Positions 10,561-23,913 of a stretch of 64,000 bases of DNA are shown here, piece by piece (the stretch's first letter is position 1; every line of letters starts with the position of its first letter). A program made the position numbers and the translations under genes. This stretch comes from Streblospio benedicti (lineage: Eukaryota; Annelida; Polychaeta; Spionida; Spionidae). Location: the NCBI GenBank assembly GCA_019095985.1, contig CM032661.1, forward strand, positions 22,927,182-22,991,181, read 5' to 3'. The notes under the pieces are model-generated. The model did not search any database, was not told the origin of the DNA, and saw nothing but the letters and a program-made list of their open reading frames with translations.

Positions 10561-13213
10561 TGTGTATCAGGTTCACTTAAGGAAAAATTAGGGCGCACTT
10601 GCGGGATTTCATGAAAAACCCTATGAAAATGAAGTATTTTGGTGAGGAAAGGCCCCCGGCCCCAAATTATGGATCTGCACAAAAGTGAACATGTGCACGT
10701 CATCCCTCAGCTACACCCATATATTTTTTGTGTATCCATATTTTGAAGCAGCGTCATTCTTCAGCAGAACTTATCATATTGGTCGCACCGTCAGGAAAGA
10801 CTGTGGAATTATATGGCTATGAACGCCGGCATGAAGGCCTTATTTCGATTCTTCAACCGAATTCTCATCAAATAATGAACCAAAAATGACGTGTATTACT
10901 CCTATAAAATCATCCGAGGAGGGGGGCCAGTACAGCCGATGATTAATGCTACAGACATGGCAACCCAAAATACATGGATGATGATCGCTGGTCGCCAAGG
11001 CCATGGCGTTACCGTCGATTTTTACGTGTTGTTGTTGACATGTGGCAACGGCTTTCAGGAAACATTTGCAGCAGACCTGCTTCAAAGTGACTTCATTTGT
11101 TTTTTGAACTTCTTGGATCTAGTATTTTGAAATCCATGTTGAAATAATTATTGTCGTTAAGCCATCGTGAAGATTTCATTTTGCTTCCAAATAAGTTTTT
11201 TTGACCTTCAACTATTGACTACTGCTCCTGGGATGAATGGCAAGATAACACACGGTTGTTAATGATAGCAAAAGTAAACACTTCTGTACGCCATTGGTGT
11301 ATTAACTTTGGCTTTTAACTCGAGATGTCTGGTAGTACTATTATTCAGTGTTGATGGCAACGTTTTTCTGTAATTACCTATCCCTTTTCATATATTTCTG
11401 TGCCCTGTGCAATAACAGGCCCGTAACTTGGCTGAGGCAGAGGAGGCGACCGCCTCTCGCTATTTTGATGCCTCTGCTTCCCTCGCTTTTTTTAGATTTC
11501 GCCTCCTCGCTTTTTTTTACTAAAATATTTTACAAGTTTGTAATTCAGATATGTTTATGCCTATTACTGGTGAGCGATTTGGTTAAAATATATAAATATA
11601 TTAGTATATCATAGGATATAAAGAGAGACTTCTATATTGCTATTATTATTTACTATTACTTCTATTTTTTATCATTATTATAATATTACCCCATAAAATG
11701 TTATGTTTGATTATCTGCACTCGCAAATGAAGGAATTAGGGGCCTTCCAATATATTACAGAATAAATGCCTCAGGAATAAATGCTACAGGCTATTAAAGG
11801 CCAAAATAAGTGGAACAAGATTGGTATCAGGACAACGTTACTCTTGGCATGTTTTAATGAACGCGTGTTGTCAATTAAAGCACGTAAAGATTTAAAAGAA
11901 ATTGAACATCAAGCCAGATTGTTTAAACTTCAACTAAACTTACATTTATTTGATATATTTTGTTTGCAAGTAAATACTCCATGTTCATTGACATTTCTCG
12001 ATAATAGAATACAAATGTGACAGCATAATTGATGAAAATTATTATCCCTTTTCCATATCATGTCTACTTATGATATTCAAAATAAGTCCTTATGTTTTCA
12101 TGACCAAGACTTTATTCAGTCATTAATTTCATTTATGTGTTAATTTATTTAATTCAGACATAAGTCCACAGTAATAAAAATAAATAATAATAAAAATACA
12201 CCACATGCATATATCGGAAACATTTGAGAACGTTAATTAAATCTATGTTTTCTTTTCATATCATTAGAAGCGCCACTCAAAATTATGCTGGCGGCGATCT
12301 ATTGGCGATTTTATAACAAAATTGTAGACAATGGCAGCCGTCGCGGCGTCAATGGCGTCATAAAGACGCCAAAGGCGTCATGTGGGTTCAAACATTTATC
12401 TGCAATCGCACCAAATAGTAAGGGATTACGGCCACTTAGCCACTTAGGCTATATGTGTAATTGAAACTTCAATTAGGACCACCTATGTAGAGAGACCACC
12501 AGTACAATAAGAAAATGTCTAGTCCCACGCCTTCAAAAAAGGATCATTGCAAACCTCCATAAAGAGAACACTTCACACTTGACGCCATCCTTTCGCAGGT
12601 CTTTATAGAGAGGTTCTATTGCAGTGTGTATTTATCATTAAAATTGCTTTGTAATAGGGCTATGACTATATATACTGCGTCATAGTGTAGGTTCATTTGT
12701 AGACAGCGTGCAATTTCTTTTGTGTGTGTGTTGGGGGGGGGGGGAGGGGTGTATGGCCGGGTGTGCTGTCAGGACATGGGCAGGTGCTATCAGGGCATGG
12801 TTGGCTGCTTTCAGAATGGGGATGGGCACTGTTAGAACAGTAGTGGGTTCTGTCAGGAAAAGGGGTGCGGCGTGTCAGAACAGTGTGGGTGCTGCAAACC
12901 CGTGCCATGCAGTATTTGTTGTTGAATAAAGGTGGGGACGTGGATAGGTGTTATCAGGATAGGGATGAGTGATGTCAAAAAGGGTAGCCGGCGCTGTTAC
13001 TACAAATGTGGGTGTAGTGGGCAGAGGTAGTTTTAGAACAGTGGTGCAGTGGTGGTGCTGGTGTGTGGTGTGAGGACAGTGTCTAAGTTGTAGACTATTG
13101 CTTTGCAAGAAATATTTCTTTTTTGGTGGGGGAAGCGTGTGGGGGTGTTAACTGCAGAAATAGGGCATGAGACTTGATTGCTCGCCATTAGTTTTTCGTT
13201 CCCGTGTATATAA
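10561..13213. other. Intergenic DNA with a degenerate G-rich minisatellite
   Basis: No gene recognised. A G-rich degenerate minisatellite occupies about 12757-13085, with units of roughly 20-30 bp around CTGTCAGGACAGTGGTGGGT, preceded by a 12-base G run at about 12733. Frames at 10840-11130 look open on both strands but show no motif or splice structure I can support. Confidence 0.45.
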
Positions 13214-13233
13214 AGCCCTGTCCACACCGCTAA

Positions 13234-14456
13234 AACCCCTTTCACAAAGCGCGCAGGCCTCAGTTAGGACGGCTTTAAGACAAAAGTACATAAAAATATT
13301 CAAAATGCGTACGCAAATCTTGTGATCGGCATACGATATTAGAGCATCCTAAGCTGAAAATACCCCGTCTTAACACACCGTCGTAGAAAAATTTACGTTC
13401 CTGTTATGCGTGCACGGGCTTTTGATTGATGGAAAGCGTGCATCACGCCCAAGATGATCCTGAGACTGTAGTGAGCCTGTTGTAAGGTTGGCATACGATT
13501 CGAACATGATTTTTGAGTGTCTTAATGTTGTTAAATTTGTATGCTCGTCCTATGATAGATGTAGGCCGATCATATATGACCGTCCTATGTTTGATCTACG
13601 ATTTAACACATGCTCATGTGCATCCTATGCCCCTGGCGTGGGCATATCACAGAACCAACGTAGGTACAACGTAGGTACATCATAGAACAGACGTAGGCTT
13701 ACTGGCTGCAACATGTCAAAGTCATAGCAGTCGTACAGCGAGGGGCACATTCCACCTTGCGGCGTGGTCGCCGCAAGGCGTCTTGAGGTCTGCGGCGTCT
13801 ACGGCGTTTTCCGCACGCAATGACAAACATACTGTTGTGGGCACATCAGCACGAGCTCCGTGCGTTGTGAGTGCGTTGTCACAGGGGGTGGTTTTTATTG
13901 AGGTGGCCGTGCGATCAACATCCATCAAACATGCGATGTACTCGCGTATAACTTACGTTCTACGCACCGTGCTATTACAACAGTACGGGAGCCGCACGTT
14001 CATGGTACAGGGAACGCACGGCCCCGGTACTGTATCTGTGCCGACAACGTGCGGATGAATCCTCTGCGTTTCACGTAAGGTCTCCGCACTGCCTCCTTAC
14101 GGTTAGGCCAAGACGCAGGGCGGTCACCGTACGGCCTTGAAAAAACGTACGTTTGCCGCACTGTACACTCACGGATCGTTACGATTTCTATGCGTTTTTG
14201 GTCGTAGACTGACTGTAGACCCACCGTGCGGTGGAATGTGCCCCTCGCTTAAGCCGGGCGTAGCACAAGCATAGGAGAGTCCTATATCTAGAGCAGGACA
14301 TTACTATGCATGATTATACAACTGAAGAGCATAAATCAATCGTAGATATGACAAATCCTTTGTGACAGGTCTAGACGCAAGATCTGTTTTCATACGCATA
14401 CAAAAATCGTAGGACTGTCACGACTGTGGCGGCCTGCGTGCTTTGTGAAAGGTGTT
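13234..14456. mobile_element. Middle inverted-repeat element (level 2)
   Basis: Inserted into the left terminal repeat of the level-1 element. The ends AACCCCTTTCACAAAGCGCG and (inverted) AACACCTTTCACAAAGCACG match over about 26 bp with few differences. TAA flanks both sides (13231-13233 and 14457-14459). Non-coding, and itself split by the level-3 element. Confidence 0.62.
13737..14249. mobile_element. Inner inverted-repeat element (level 3)
   Basis: A 513-bp element with perfect 20-bp inverted ends (AGCGAGGGGCACATTCCACC). The flanks are TAC on the left and TAA on the right, consistent with a 3-bp TAA duplication carrying one later change. It is GC-rich and full of short internal palindromes such as CCGCACGG, and no protein frame is credible. 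Being inside level 2, it is the youngest insertion of the three. Confidence 0.62.
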
Positions 14457-14864
14457 TAAGACTATGCCCGACGCGACGAGACGTGACGTCGCGTCGGCCA
14501 CAGTCGCGATGGTGTGGACACGCTAGCGACTACGATTTCATAAAATCCCGTCGCGTCGGAGGCCGTCGTGAAAGTTGAACATGTTCAGTCGTAGTCGGGC
14601 ATCGTCGCATAGAGTTGGCAGTACATGTAGTTGCATTGTTGTGGACACGCCTACGGCGTAACGGGTCGTCTTTTCATTCAAAGGGAGAACATTATGTTCA
14701 GTTTAGGAAACTCTCGCAGGCTTACGACGAAACGTCGTAGTGGTGTGGACAGGCCCGTCGTAAGCTCACGTTTTTTCTATGTAACGCTCCACGACGGTCT
14801 ACGACAGTCGCGTCGTACAGCGTCGCGTCGCGTCGGCCATAGTCTTAGGGGTGTGGATGGGGCT

Positions 14865-15368
14865 TAAGATAGTAAAACATTATTTGCGTATATCTAGAGA
14901 AATCCTCCTATCTATAAATGTAATTAAATGATCACTATTCTAATATGAAATTAAATCTATGGGTAAAACACCATTCACACAATAGCGGAGGGCACTCCCA
15001 GACAGGGTTCTTCTCAACATTTGTTTTACCCCCCCCCCACACACACACACACACACCAACACCACACTTTGGTCAGTGGCAGTCCCAGCCATGCAAACTG
15101 CTGTAATACATTGTAATTTGGTCATACCTTGTCAAAATGAGTATATTTGCAAATTTAAAGTTTGATAATTATGGCATTTATTCAAGTGTGTATACATCTT
15201 TCAAGGTTACTACTTACAAGCACAAAAACTTGTGACTAGGTGTGGTATTTTACTTTAAATCATTTCTTATAATTGTCAGAAGATACGTCTATTGGGAAGA
15301 AAATTGTTACCTGTGAGAAAGTGGTGAAGTTAAATTGGTGTCAGGAAAATATAATGTATTAAATTCTA
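14865..15368. other. Intergenic, simple repeat
   Basis: Contains a C run followed by (AC)n at about 15030-15056. Otherwise this is 3' flanking sequence of the GPCR gene, with no other gene seen. Confidence 0.5.
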
Positions 15369-16634
15369 TCATTGCATTTGAGACCCTTCGGTAGTATTGA
15401 AAGTTTGATGATGTTTTCTAATGGTACTAATGGAATATAAATCATATCTCTGTGGTGTCTTGCACATAATCGTCCCGTTGCAGCACAAATCATAAAGGGC
15501 CTTTCTGAAGTTCTTACCACACAAGCAATATAAAAAGAAATTTGATGAAAAATGTGCCAAATGAACTACATACACACATGACCAGACTGTATAAGAGTCT
15601 ATGATGTTAATTGAACGTGTGTTTGATTCTATAGTTCGTAAAATTATCACAATGAAATGGGGTACGTTTGTAATCAGGAATGCCAAAGATACCACAATTG
15701 GCATTAAAAAAGAAGGATGCTTTAAGCTCAACACATGATTGGTTGAGCTCAGGCGTTGTTTATTTCTCCATTGAAAATGCCTATACAAGTAGGCCAACAA
15801 GAGTCCGTTGAACACAAAAAGCAATATTAGGGGTATTGCTGAGTTGACCACCATGTGCCAAAGGTCGTGAACTGACCTACTAGTGCCAACACTCATGAAC
15901 CAGGCATCGACCCCTAAAGCAGCTCCAGCTATCAAAATGCACACGACAATAATCAAAGCCTTTCTTGATGATGCAGGCCTGTGTCCGATCTTCTTGTAGA
16001 TTGCTTGAAATCTTTCTATTGTGAGCACTACAATAATCCACGGGGAGACAAAGAATCCCCATACTTTGACATGCCACATGACGCTCATTACATAGTAGTT
16101 GCGTAGAAATGACAGAGCCTCGTATTCGCCACATGTTCTGAACGTCAGTTTGTAGTAGTCGATCGCAAGAGTGTGGTGGATGTTGTTGATGTTGACGACT
16201 ATCTCAGCTCCGGCCAGTGCTATCAGGTACGTTCGAGAAGAGGCGGCCAGTTTCAACAGAGGTGCGTAGCCTCGGAGGATGGTGAGTGACAGCACGTTAC
16301 CTAGATACATTGTTGTTATTTTAATTATAACATATTTGAATAACACAAATATCACATGATCTATAATTTATGTTCATGTATTTCTAATGACACGCATATC
16401 ACTTGACGCTACAAAGATTTTAGGATAAGCCACAATATCTAATTATCTGAGTGCTCTATTTATGAAGATTCTCACATGGTTATAATAAAATAGATAATTA
16501 CCTGCTATGCCAACGACAGATATTATGATGGTGTAATAGAATATGCCAGCTGAAACCTCTGCAGAAATACCTGGTCGTGTTTCGTTTGGCATTGAATTAT
16601 TACACGCTATCGTTGGTTCCATGATCATGCACAA
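15369..16634 (-). CDS. Rhodopsin-like (class A) peptide-type GPCR
   Basis: Two exons, 16634-16502 and 16300-15369, joined in phase 1 across a 201-bp intron, encode 354 aa. The N-terminus carries likely N-glycosylation sites (NNS and NET). The intron falls inside the TM1 motif GIAGN, as in many class A receptors. Seven hydrophobic segments are visible. TM3 ends TIERF in place of DRY, TM6 reads SLAFLITNVPHF, and TM7 ends NFFLYCLCGKNFR, a variant of NPxxY followed by helix 8, typical of FMRFamide-like and related peptide receptors. There is no cysteine at the usual start of TM3 or in extracellular loop 2, so the family's standard disulfide appears absent. The start could be the first Met or Met5. 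The ligand is unknown. Confidence 0.82.
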
Positions 16635-18380
16635 AGTGACTATAAGTCACCAAATATGTCTCACAATAAACCAAATGCAATTCACAATCAAACCATTAGG
16701 TTAGCCTACTATCTTAATGATTCACATGGTTTGCGGCAGCCACACAAAATTAAATTGTGAATATCCGCTGATATAGGCGCTGGTCTGGTCATATACTCAT
16801 ATCTACATAGTCACACTAAAAAAATATCAAAATAAGGATCACCGGCGGTGTTAACACCAATCAATATTTCTCATATCAGTGCAATTGAATGTCTGAGATT
16901 AATATCCACTAGAATGATTGGTGAACTAAATGTATATAATTAAAACAGACACACCTCATAATAATGAAAGGATGGTATGAATGTAGGTTTACCCTTGACA
17001 TTTGTTGCGATATTTAGAATAAGTTTGCTTTGTTTAATTAAAAGGTGGACGGTCATCACCATCTATATTATGGCCCCTATTATGTTCCACTTGAATGACT
17101 GTATATGTTATTCTTAATAGAAGCTGTTTTCCATTCTCCAAGTAATCATACCGCTATAGAGTTTATACATGAGTTACTTATATTATATAATAAGCAATTG
17201 TACTTTTTGTACAGTTCTTACTATTTGTTATGTGGGAAATTTTGTGTAAAGTATTGTTATAGGAATGCAGCGACCCCATACATGTAGATAGTCGCTTTAT
17301 TTGCTATTTTATAAAGAAAAAACTGTAGTCTTATAAGTCTCCAATATAACTTTCTGCCAACTTAGTATTCATTCTAGCTGATAACTCTGCAAAAAGTCAA
17401 AGGTATTGCCGTAATATTCATATTTCGCGATACATTTCAACAGGACAGTCAGTCACAGGTGCCGTTATTGTTGCAGTTGTTTGACTTTCAACGATGACAT
17501 TGTGACACTGTCCTGAATATTAGCTCTAATTCTTCACTTTTCAGTTGCGCAGTAAAGTTGCGTACTCGTCTTGTTTTTAGTTTTGAGACACAAAAGTCCA
17601 TGAGTACTTCCGGTAAATGTTATAAGCCCATTCAAAATTGCATTTGATGCTATATCATTCAAAGTGTGTATATTCTACACAACATTGATGGCTGTTACAC
17701 TGATAGACGTTGGAAAATTAAGTAAATACATCTATATGAAGCGTGCATTCTTCAATATAGTGTGTTTTCAACTTTTTCTTTTCACTGGCTATCTGCAAAT
17801 TTGACCAAGACCGGCTTTTTCTCATAACTTCGTCAATTTTTATGCTAACTAAAATCCCATTACAAATTCATAATCCTCATTCAAAATACTGTTAGGATTG
17901 CTATTTGAGGCATGCATTCTTCATAATGGTGAAGTTCAAACGTTTATATCATTCACAACCTACACAGGTCGTCTGCATTTTTTTCATGAAGACTGGTTTT
18001 CTGCCCATACCTTCGCCAATTTCAATGCCAACTAAAATCCGATTACAGATTCATAATCCTTACTCAAAATTCTGTTAGGAAAGTACTTTACATGAATGAC
18101 ATAGGATAAGTGATAGCTGAAAATTACCTTAGAATATTTTAAGTCATGTTAATTTACAATGATGCGAGCGACCGGAAGTAGTCAATAAACTGTTTGGTAT
18201 TGATTAATTCTACTGCGCAACACGTCCCGCGCAACTGGAAAGTGAAGAATACAGAATGAAATCTAAACACATACATCAATATTTATAGGCTATCTTACTT
18301 TAAAAATTAATTGTTTTAACATTTAAAGTTATGGGTCCTATGTGGATAATTTTAGATGACATACAAATTTTTCATTCTGC
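16635..18380. other. Intergenic DNA with a two-unit tandem duplication
   Basis: Units of about 185 bp at roughly 17740-17900 and 17925-18085 share GCATTCTTCA, CCAACTAAAATCC and ATTCATAATCCT blocks. No gene recognised. This stretch contains the presumed promoter side of the GPCR and ends near the 3' end of TBC1D20. Confidence 0.5.
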
Positions 18381-18388
18381 ATATATTT

Positions 18389-18394
18389 TATTGA
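18389..18394 (-). terminator. Candidate TBC1D20 polyadenylation signal
   Basis: AATAAA on the minus strand about 1.4 kb past the TBC1D20 stop. The stretch 18395-19797 has no coding signal and would be its 3' UTR. Other, nearer signals are possible. Confidence 0.3.
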
Positions 18395-19797
18395 GTTTCA
18401 TCCGGCAGTCAGCAAAGAGTTTGATGAACAAGATGAACATTGATTACATAGAAACAATATTACTTAAGCAGCTGGTTGTTCAATTGTGAATTAATTAAGA
18501 TTGTACTGGTAAGTATTTTGCCATGACCACATTCAATTCCAAACACATATAAAATCAAAATGCTGGTACTTTAAACCAAGGCACTAAGTAAACATATCAA
18601 CATGTACATGCTTGACTTTTCTTGAATACTACCAAACAAAATGTGCAATGATATTGTAACAAAATAGTTCATCACCCAAGTTGTGACTAGCTGTATATAA
18701 ATCCATTTTGATTTAATTCATGGAAAACAAATTAACACACACACAAAACTTTCACCTCGATATTTTACAATATCCAATATGGATCAGCATATTGGCAAAG
18801 GAACATACTGACACAATCATCAATAGAAAACTCCTGAGCAATTCACAAATAAAGTTCATTCTGCACCATCCAAAGTCACACAATTACACATTTATATATA
18901 TACATGTTTATAAATATCAATCAGTCTATATTAAACACATTTTTAGCTATAATTGTTTGTTGAAAAGAAAAAGAAACTTTACATGCACAGCAAAGCCACA
19001 CAATTTAAACATTGCACCATAAAGTAAGTCTCACACAATATCAAGTAGTGAAGATAGTTGTTTGACAACACAAGCTTTGCTATTGTTCTTTGCCACTAGA
19101 AGAAATGAAGGGCACATATGAAGGACAAATTCTGGATTTCACAGTCACAAACTATTTTCTAACTTAATAATTCTAAGATGTTTTCAGCTTACAAATTTTT
19201 TATTGCATAAAGCAATGAATTTTCGAAGACCAATATGCCCCATTTCTGCCAACACATACTGGCTTTTGTAATCTATTTGTCCCAAATAAATTCCCTCAGT
19301 AGCCGAGGTACAATAACTTATAAAATGAATCAAGGATCTCAATACTCATAATGCCATTATTAGAGTGTACAGTCAATGAATTTATCAAACACAGTTGAAA
19401 AAAATATATCGGCTTTGAAATTGTGGCAAAGATAATACAATTACTCACTAATACTCAATAAACAAACTGTTCAATCATGGCAAAACCGACCAAAATTATT
19501 TATTAAAGCAATATTACATCACCATTGCAAATTTCACAATACCAATATTTCTACAACACTCATCAAAAAGAACACATAACATATCCAAAACTGCAAACTC
19601 AAATTCAAAGCCATGTTTGACAAAAAACTATATTGCACAACCATTAACAGCACAAACCCCTGATTCATTCTGCACATCGTTGACATTGTCTCTCACAGTT
19701 CCCACAGTACCCAGGTATCGCCCTTCATCACACCGACTCCGATCCTGGTCGCAAATCCCACAATCCTCTGCAAGTTACTGTACCTCGGCCACTGATG

Positions 19798-22700
19798 TCA
19801 TAACGCTCCATCGTTCCCCGACCCTCCTGTGGAAAGCCACAGTTTTGCGATAAGCACCGCTGTCAGCCCGACAGCCAAGGTTACGGTCACTTTGACCAGC
19901 ATCCCGCGCCGCTCGGTACCACCGAGCACCCACGACAACACTGACTGCTTCTTGATGAGGCTGCGCTGGCGGTGGCGCTCGCGTGCAGCACGGGCCTCCG
20001 CAGCCCGGCGCTGGTTCTCCTGGCGCTTCTCTTCCTCCCTGAAACAGACACGACGAGTTCCACAGCTGATGTAGTGTACGAGTTCATGTTACCATGGAGA
20101 GAACAACTTGTAGAAGCACAAATAGTTTCTTAAATGCAAACAACTTTAATTGAAGTTATGTAGTGTACATTTGTATAGATTGTTGAGAGGAATAGTGAAA
20201 CCCACATCCATTATATGGCAGGGATTTTAGACAAGATTCCTAAATACTCTCAAAATATCATAGCAAGAAAATTATGTCATTAACCAATATTCTTCTACAG
20301 ATGTATAAAAGCCATTGCTATACCTTGCCCTGTGTTTAATAGCATCTTTAACAATAACGTCAGGTGGAAACTGGATGAAGAGGTCTCCAGCATGAGTGAC
20401 TAGGGTCTCCATGGGTAAGTCGGGAGGTATTTTGGACAGAAGACTGTGTATAAGCGGCATCTCTGGTTCTAATGCAAGGATTTCGGACTCTCTATATAGT
20501 ACAATCTGCAAAGAATATTTTAATGCATAGGTAAATGCCTTGATTTTTACAATGCATGGGTAAATAATATCAATTAAACTAGTGGTATATGTCTAGAAAA
20601 AGAAAGATAATGTTGACCTCTAAAATAAAATAAATAACATCATGTAAGCAAATCACAACAACTTTACTATGAGAATTTCAATCTTTGAACCAGAAAATGT
20701 GCTTTATCAAGATGCTGTGCCAAACATCAAGATGGCATGAAAGGGCATTTGTGTTTATGTCATTTATGTTGTTGAGGTTATAATTACTTACAGCAGCTGC
20801 CAAATAGATTGGCATTAGTGGGTCACAAGCGATGAAGAAATCATACAGGCGCACTATGTGTTTGAAGTCATTAAGAACGTGACCATACCACGTTATTAGC
20901 CATGGCAGGCAGAAAATAGTACCAGTTTCCGCACTGAAGAGGTAAAAGATAAAATTATTAAAAATCATCGCATCAATTGATTAAATGATGGTTGGAGGAT
21001 TCCCTTTATTTTCAAGTGAGCATAATTGTTGGTAATTTCTTCCACGCGTAATTTCACTTTTTCTTAAATTTTCTCTTCAAAGATGTTGTAACGAATAAGA
21101 AAAATCAGCTACATAGAAATAAAACTATCATGAACTTACTCCATCATAAATTTTTCAAGATCAGGACTTGCCCGAGCAATAATTGGGTAGAGATGGCTCA
21201 ACATCTCATTTGTCTGATCCATCGTTTTATACATAAATTCCCTAGAAAAAAGCATCAAGAAAGATGTGCATTACATGTACATTTATAAAACATGAGTAAT
21301 AAAAATCAGTGTTCATTTAATTTTCTAATTTACGATATCAAGTTTTCAACAATAATCTATATTCAACTATACACTGTATACTATAATTATGTACAGCAAT
21401 TAAATTAAATTTCTTAAAATCAGTAGACACAACATTTTGACCTGTTAGGTAATGTTGGGAATTAGCCATCATTTATGATACTAGGACATATTCAAACTAT
21501 AAATGTGCCTGTGATAATGTTCACATTCAGTTTCTGATAATTTTCTACTATTGAAAGATGCAGAGTGAACAATACATGTGGTTGACATGCAAATTCTTTC
21601 TCTTACCGTAAATGTTTAGTTGAAAGTTCATTCATAAGAGCGAATGTTAGATCCTCACCAACAACAAGCAAGAAAGTCACCACTATGTCGTGAAAGCCCT
21701 AAAATTGTTGTAGAAAATAACAACTTAATTATATAAATACAAAACACTTCTAACTATGAAATACAACACAACTTAAACAATAATTATCTTGACACGGCTC
21801 TATCAAATAATCTAAACATTCAAATCAACTTATCTAAATATACGCAAGGATAGCAAATGTTCTCATTGGAGGTACATTTGTACATGTATTTCCACTCATT
21901 GAATAAATTTTTGTAGCGCACATTTCAATCGAAATATTGCTAGCATTAGAAATATATCAATAAGAATATCCAATTAATATTTGAATAAAACGATCAGTTA
22001 ACAATGCAATCTTGCATAGATTTAATTTTTAAAACATTTCAGTTAACAATGTAATGCCTATCTTCACAATCTTGCATAGATTTAATTTTTAAAACATTAA
22101 ATTTAAAGTATATTAACCTGATAGTAATGAAGGTGAGGCTGATTGACAAGAACTCGCATAATTGTGTAAACAAGTTGATCTTGATAGGATAACCGGACAT
22201 CTTCTTCCATTCCTAAATTAAGTTAGAACCCAAAAGTGTAATAAAAATAAAAATATACATACTTTTTGTATTTTTTAAAGATAAATTTGTAATTGTTTGA
22301 TTCATTTGCGAAAAACAATACAAGAGTGAAAAAACTTAAGGTTTTGTTACTATTCATGTTAGATAATGTCCGTCTGAAAATTATAATATAAAAACAAGTG
22401 AGCTGAAATATATAATAAGCTACTTTTATAACATCAATGGAGAGTTTAAAATACTCTACCTGGCGGAAACCGTTTTATAGATCTGTCCACATCTAGAACA
22501 ACCTGCTTGTAGTCTCTGTGTGCTTCCAATACTTCTTTACCTATAAAATAATACAGTATCACTAGTTTTAACATTTTAGTAACAATAAGGATCTAGTTAA
22601 CAACAATTGTTTTCATTCATATGAAATAAATACATCAAGATACTATAATTATACATATTAAAATGGTACTAGAAACTGACAAATTTATTACCTGGACATG

Positions 22701-23514
22701 GTGGAATATTCTCAACATCTACACCTAGCAATTTTGGCCATGCCTTTCTTCTCAAGAAGTCATTTACTAAACCTTCTCTGCTGATGGCTAGTTGCTTCAA
22801 TGTGTCTCGAGACTGGGGGTCTGTTTCCAAATCAACATTGTTCTTTATCACTTCTTCTTTGCGCTTTCGCGACTCATCATCTACAGAGAATTAAAAAAAT
22901 TATTAATGTAAATTAAAAAAAAAGAAGTCATCAACTTCCATGAATAAGTAGTATATTTAATTTCTCTTTAATTTCTATGCATGTAATGTCACTTACTGCG
23001 CCTGATAAGTGCATGTCTGCTAGTCCGAGACCAGTATTTAACTGACAGAATGAGTGTGAATTATCCTCCAGATTACAATCTTATATTCGTAACTATCTAG
23101 ATTAACATGACATATGAAAAGTATCCATCCTATCATCCAAGATGGGTATGTGTGTTGTCAGGACAGGTTAAAGATTTGAGATACCGGTACTTGCCCTCAT
23201 GACAAGCATTCCCACTCAATATGAGGCAACTACCATTACATAAGCTACTGTTGAACATGTAGCAAGAGTAACATTTTAGGCTCACTAGTAACTTTTATGT
23301 CTGGACTAGAATGCTTTATGTCATCTGGGGCACAGAATCTCAATTAAATCTATCATCAAAATACGATACCTCTAGCTGGAGCACTGCCATCTCTTTTTTG
23401 AGTTACAGGACTATCAGAAGACAGGGGCTTCTTTCGCAAGCGTAAAGTTCTGGGTTCATCATCATCTGAGTGAGGTTCAACTTTGTCATCAACCTCACTC
23501 ATTTTAGTGCTCAT
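19798..23514 (-). CDS. TBC1D20: TBC1 domain family member 20, Rab GTPase-activating protein
   Basis: Nine exons, read leftwards: 23514-23370, 22880-22692, 22540-22460, 22212-22118, 21698-21607, 21241-21140, 20933-20792, 20505-20324 and 20038-19798. All have GT-AG borders and agreeing phases, giving 422 aa (human about 403). TBC1D20 is an ER-anchored GAP that stimulates GTP hydrolysis by Rab1-class GTPases, controlling ER-Golgi traffic and autophagy. The sequence shows RRKAWPKLLG at the TBC start, the arginine-finger region LDVDRSIKRFPP (Arg near residue 131), the glutamine finger in HYYQGFHDIVVTFLL (Gln near 170), GTIFCLPWLITWYGHVL, and VRLYDFFIACDPLMPIYLAA. The last exon encodes an R/E-rich helix, then one membrane anchor near the C-terminus (LVKVTVTLAVGLTAVLIAKL). 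The acidic N-terminus is not conserved. No broken exon was found, so the gene looks functional. Confidence 0.95.
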
Positions 23515-23913
23515 CCTATTGTGGATGTAATTAGCCTGAAAATAAAATTATCTGGCTTCAAATATCATATTTGTGTTATAATTCTTTCTAAATAGCTAAA
23601 TAGTCTGGTTGTGATCTATCTACTAGTTGAAATCACATTGCCATGTTTGCTTTATGTCTTAAATACATTTGTAAAATTATGTATAAAGTATGGACTTATA
23701 TATTCAAATGTATATATATAGAGGCACAGTTAAATCAATGTTAAATGTCATCGCGAAACCATATCGTGGGGGGGGGGGGGTGAGGTGACGTCACTTACCA
23801 GGAGGAGGGGTTTTGCAAAGATGACAAATGGTGAAAAGGGGGGTAAAAAAAGATCAAAAATGAGGTGAAGTCATTTGCGAATGATCCCTTACTTGTCCTA
23901 TGGACTCAGGAGT
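23515..23913 (-). other. 5' region of TBC1D20
   Basis: A splice-acceptor-like sequence (ttttcag) lies about 23 nt before the chosen ATG, so at least one 5' UTR exon probably lies further right. A 13-base G run is at about 23768. Confidence 0.4.

Larger units (their letters stand above)
13214..14864. mobile_element. Outer inverted-repeat element, Harbinger-like (level 1)
   Basis: The ends are AGCCCTGTCCACACCGCT on the left and, read inwards, AGCCCCATCCACACCCCT on the right. Flanks are TAA at 13211-13213 and 14865-14867, a 3-bp duplication of the TWA type used by PIF/Harbinger elements. The left inverted repeat is split by the level-2 element and resumes at 14460 with GACTATGCCCGACGCGACG. The right end has the matching inverted sequence just inside 14847. 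No transposase frame is visible, so it is non-autonomous. Confidence 0.6.

Noticed and set aside
10840-11130. Overlapping open frames on both strands
   Set aside because: Neither has a recognisable domain or convincing splice borders, and chance is as likely.
18720-19022. 100-codon plus-strand open frame
   Set aside because: It lies in the presumed TBC1D20 3' UTR and is AT-driven (K, N, I, H and Y rich), with no motif or splice support.
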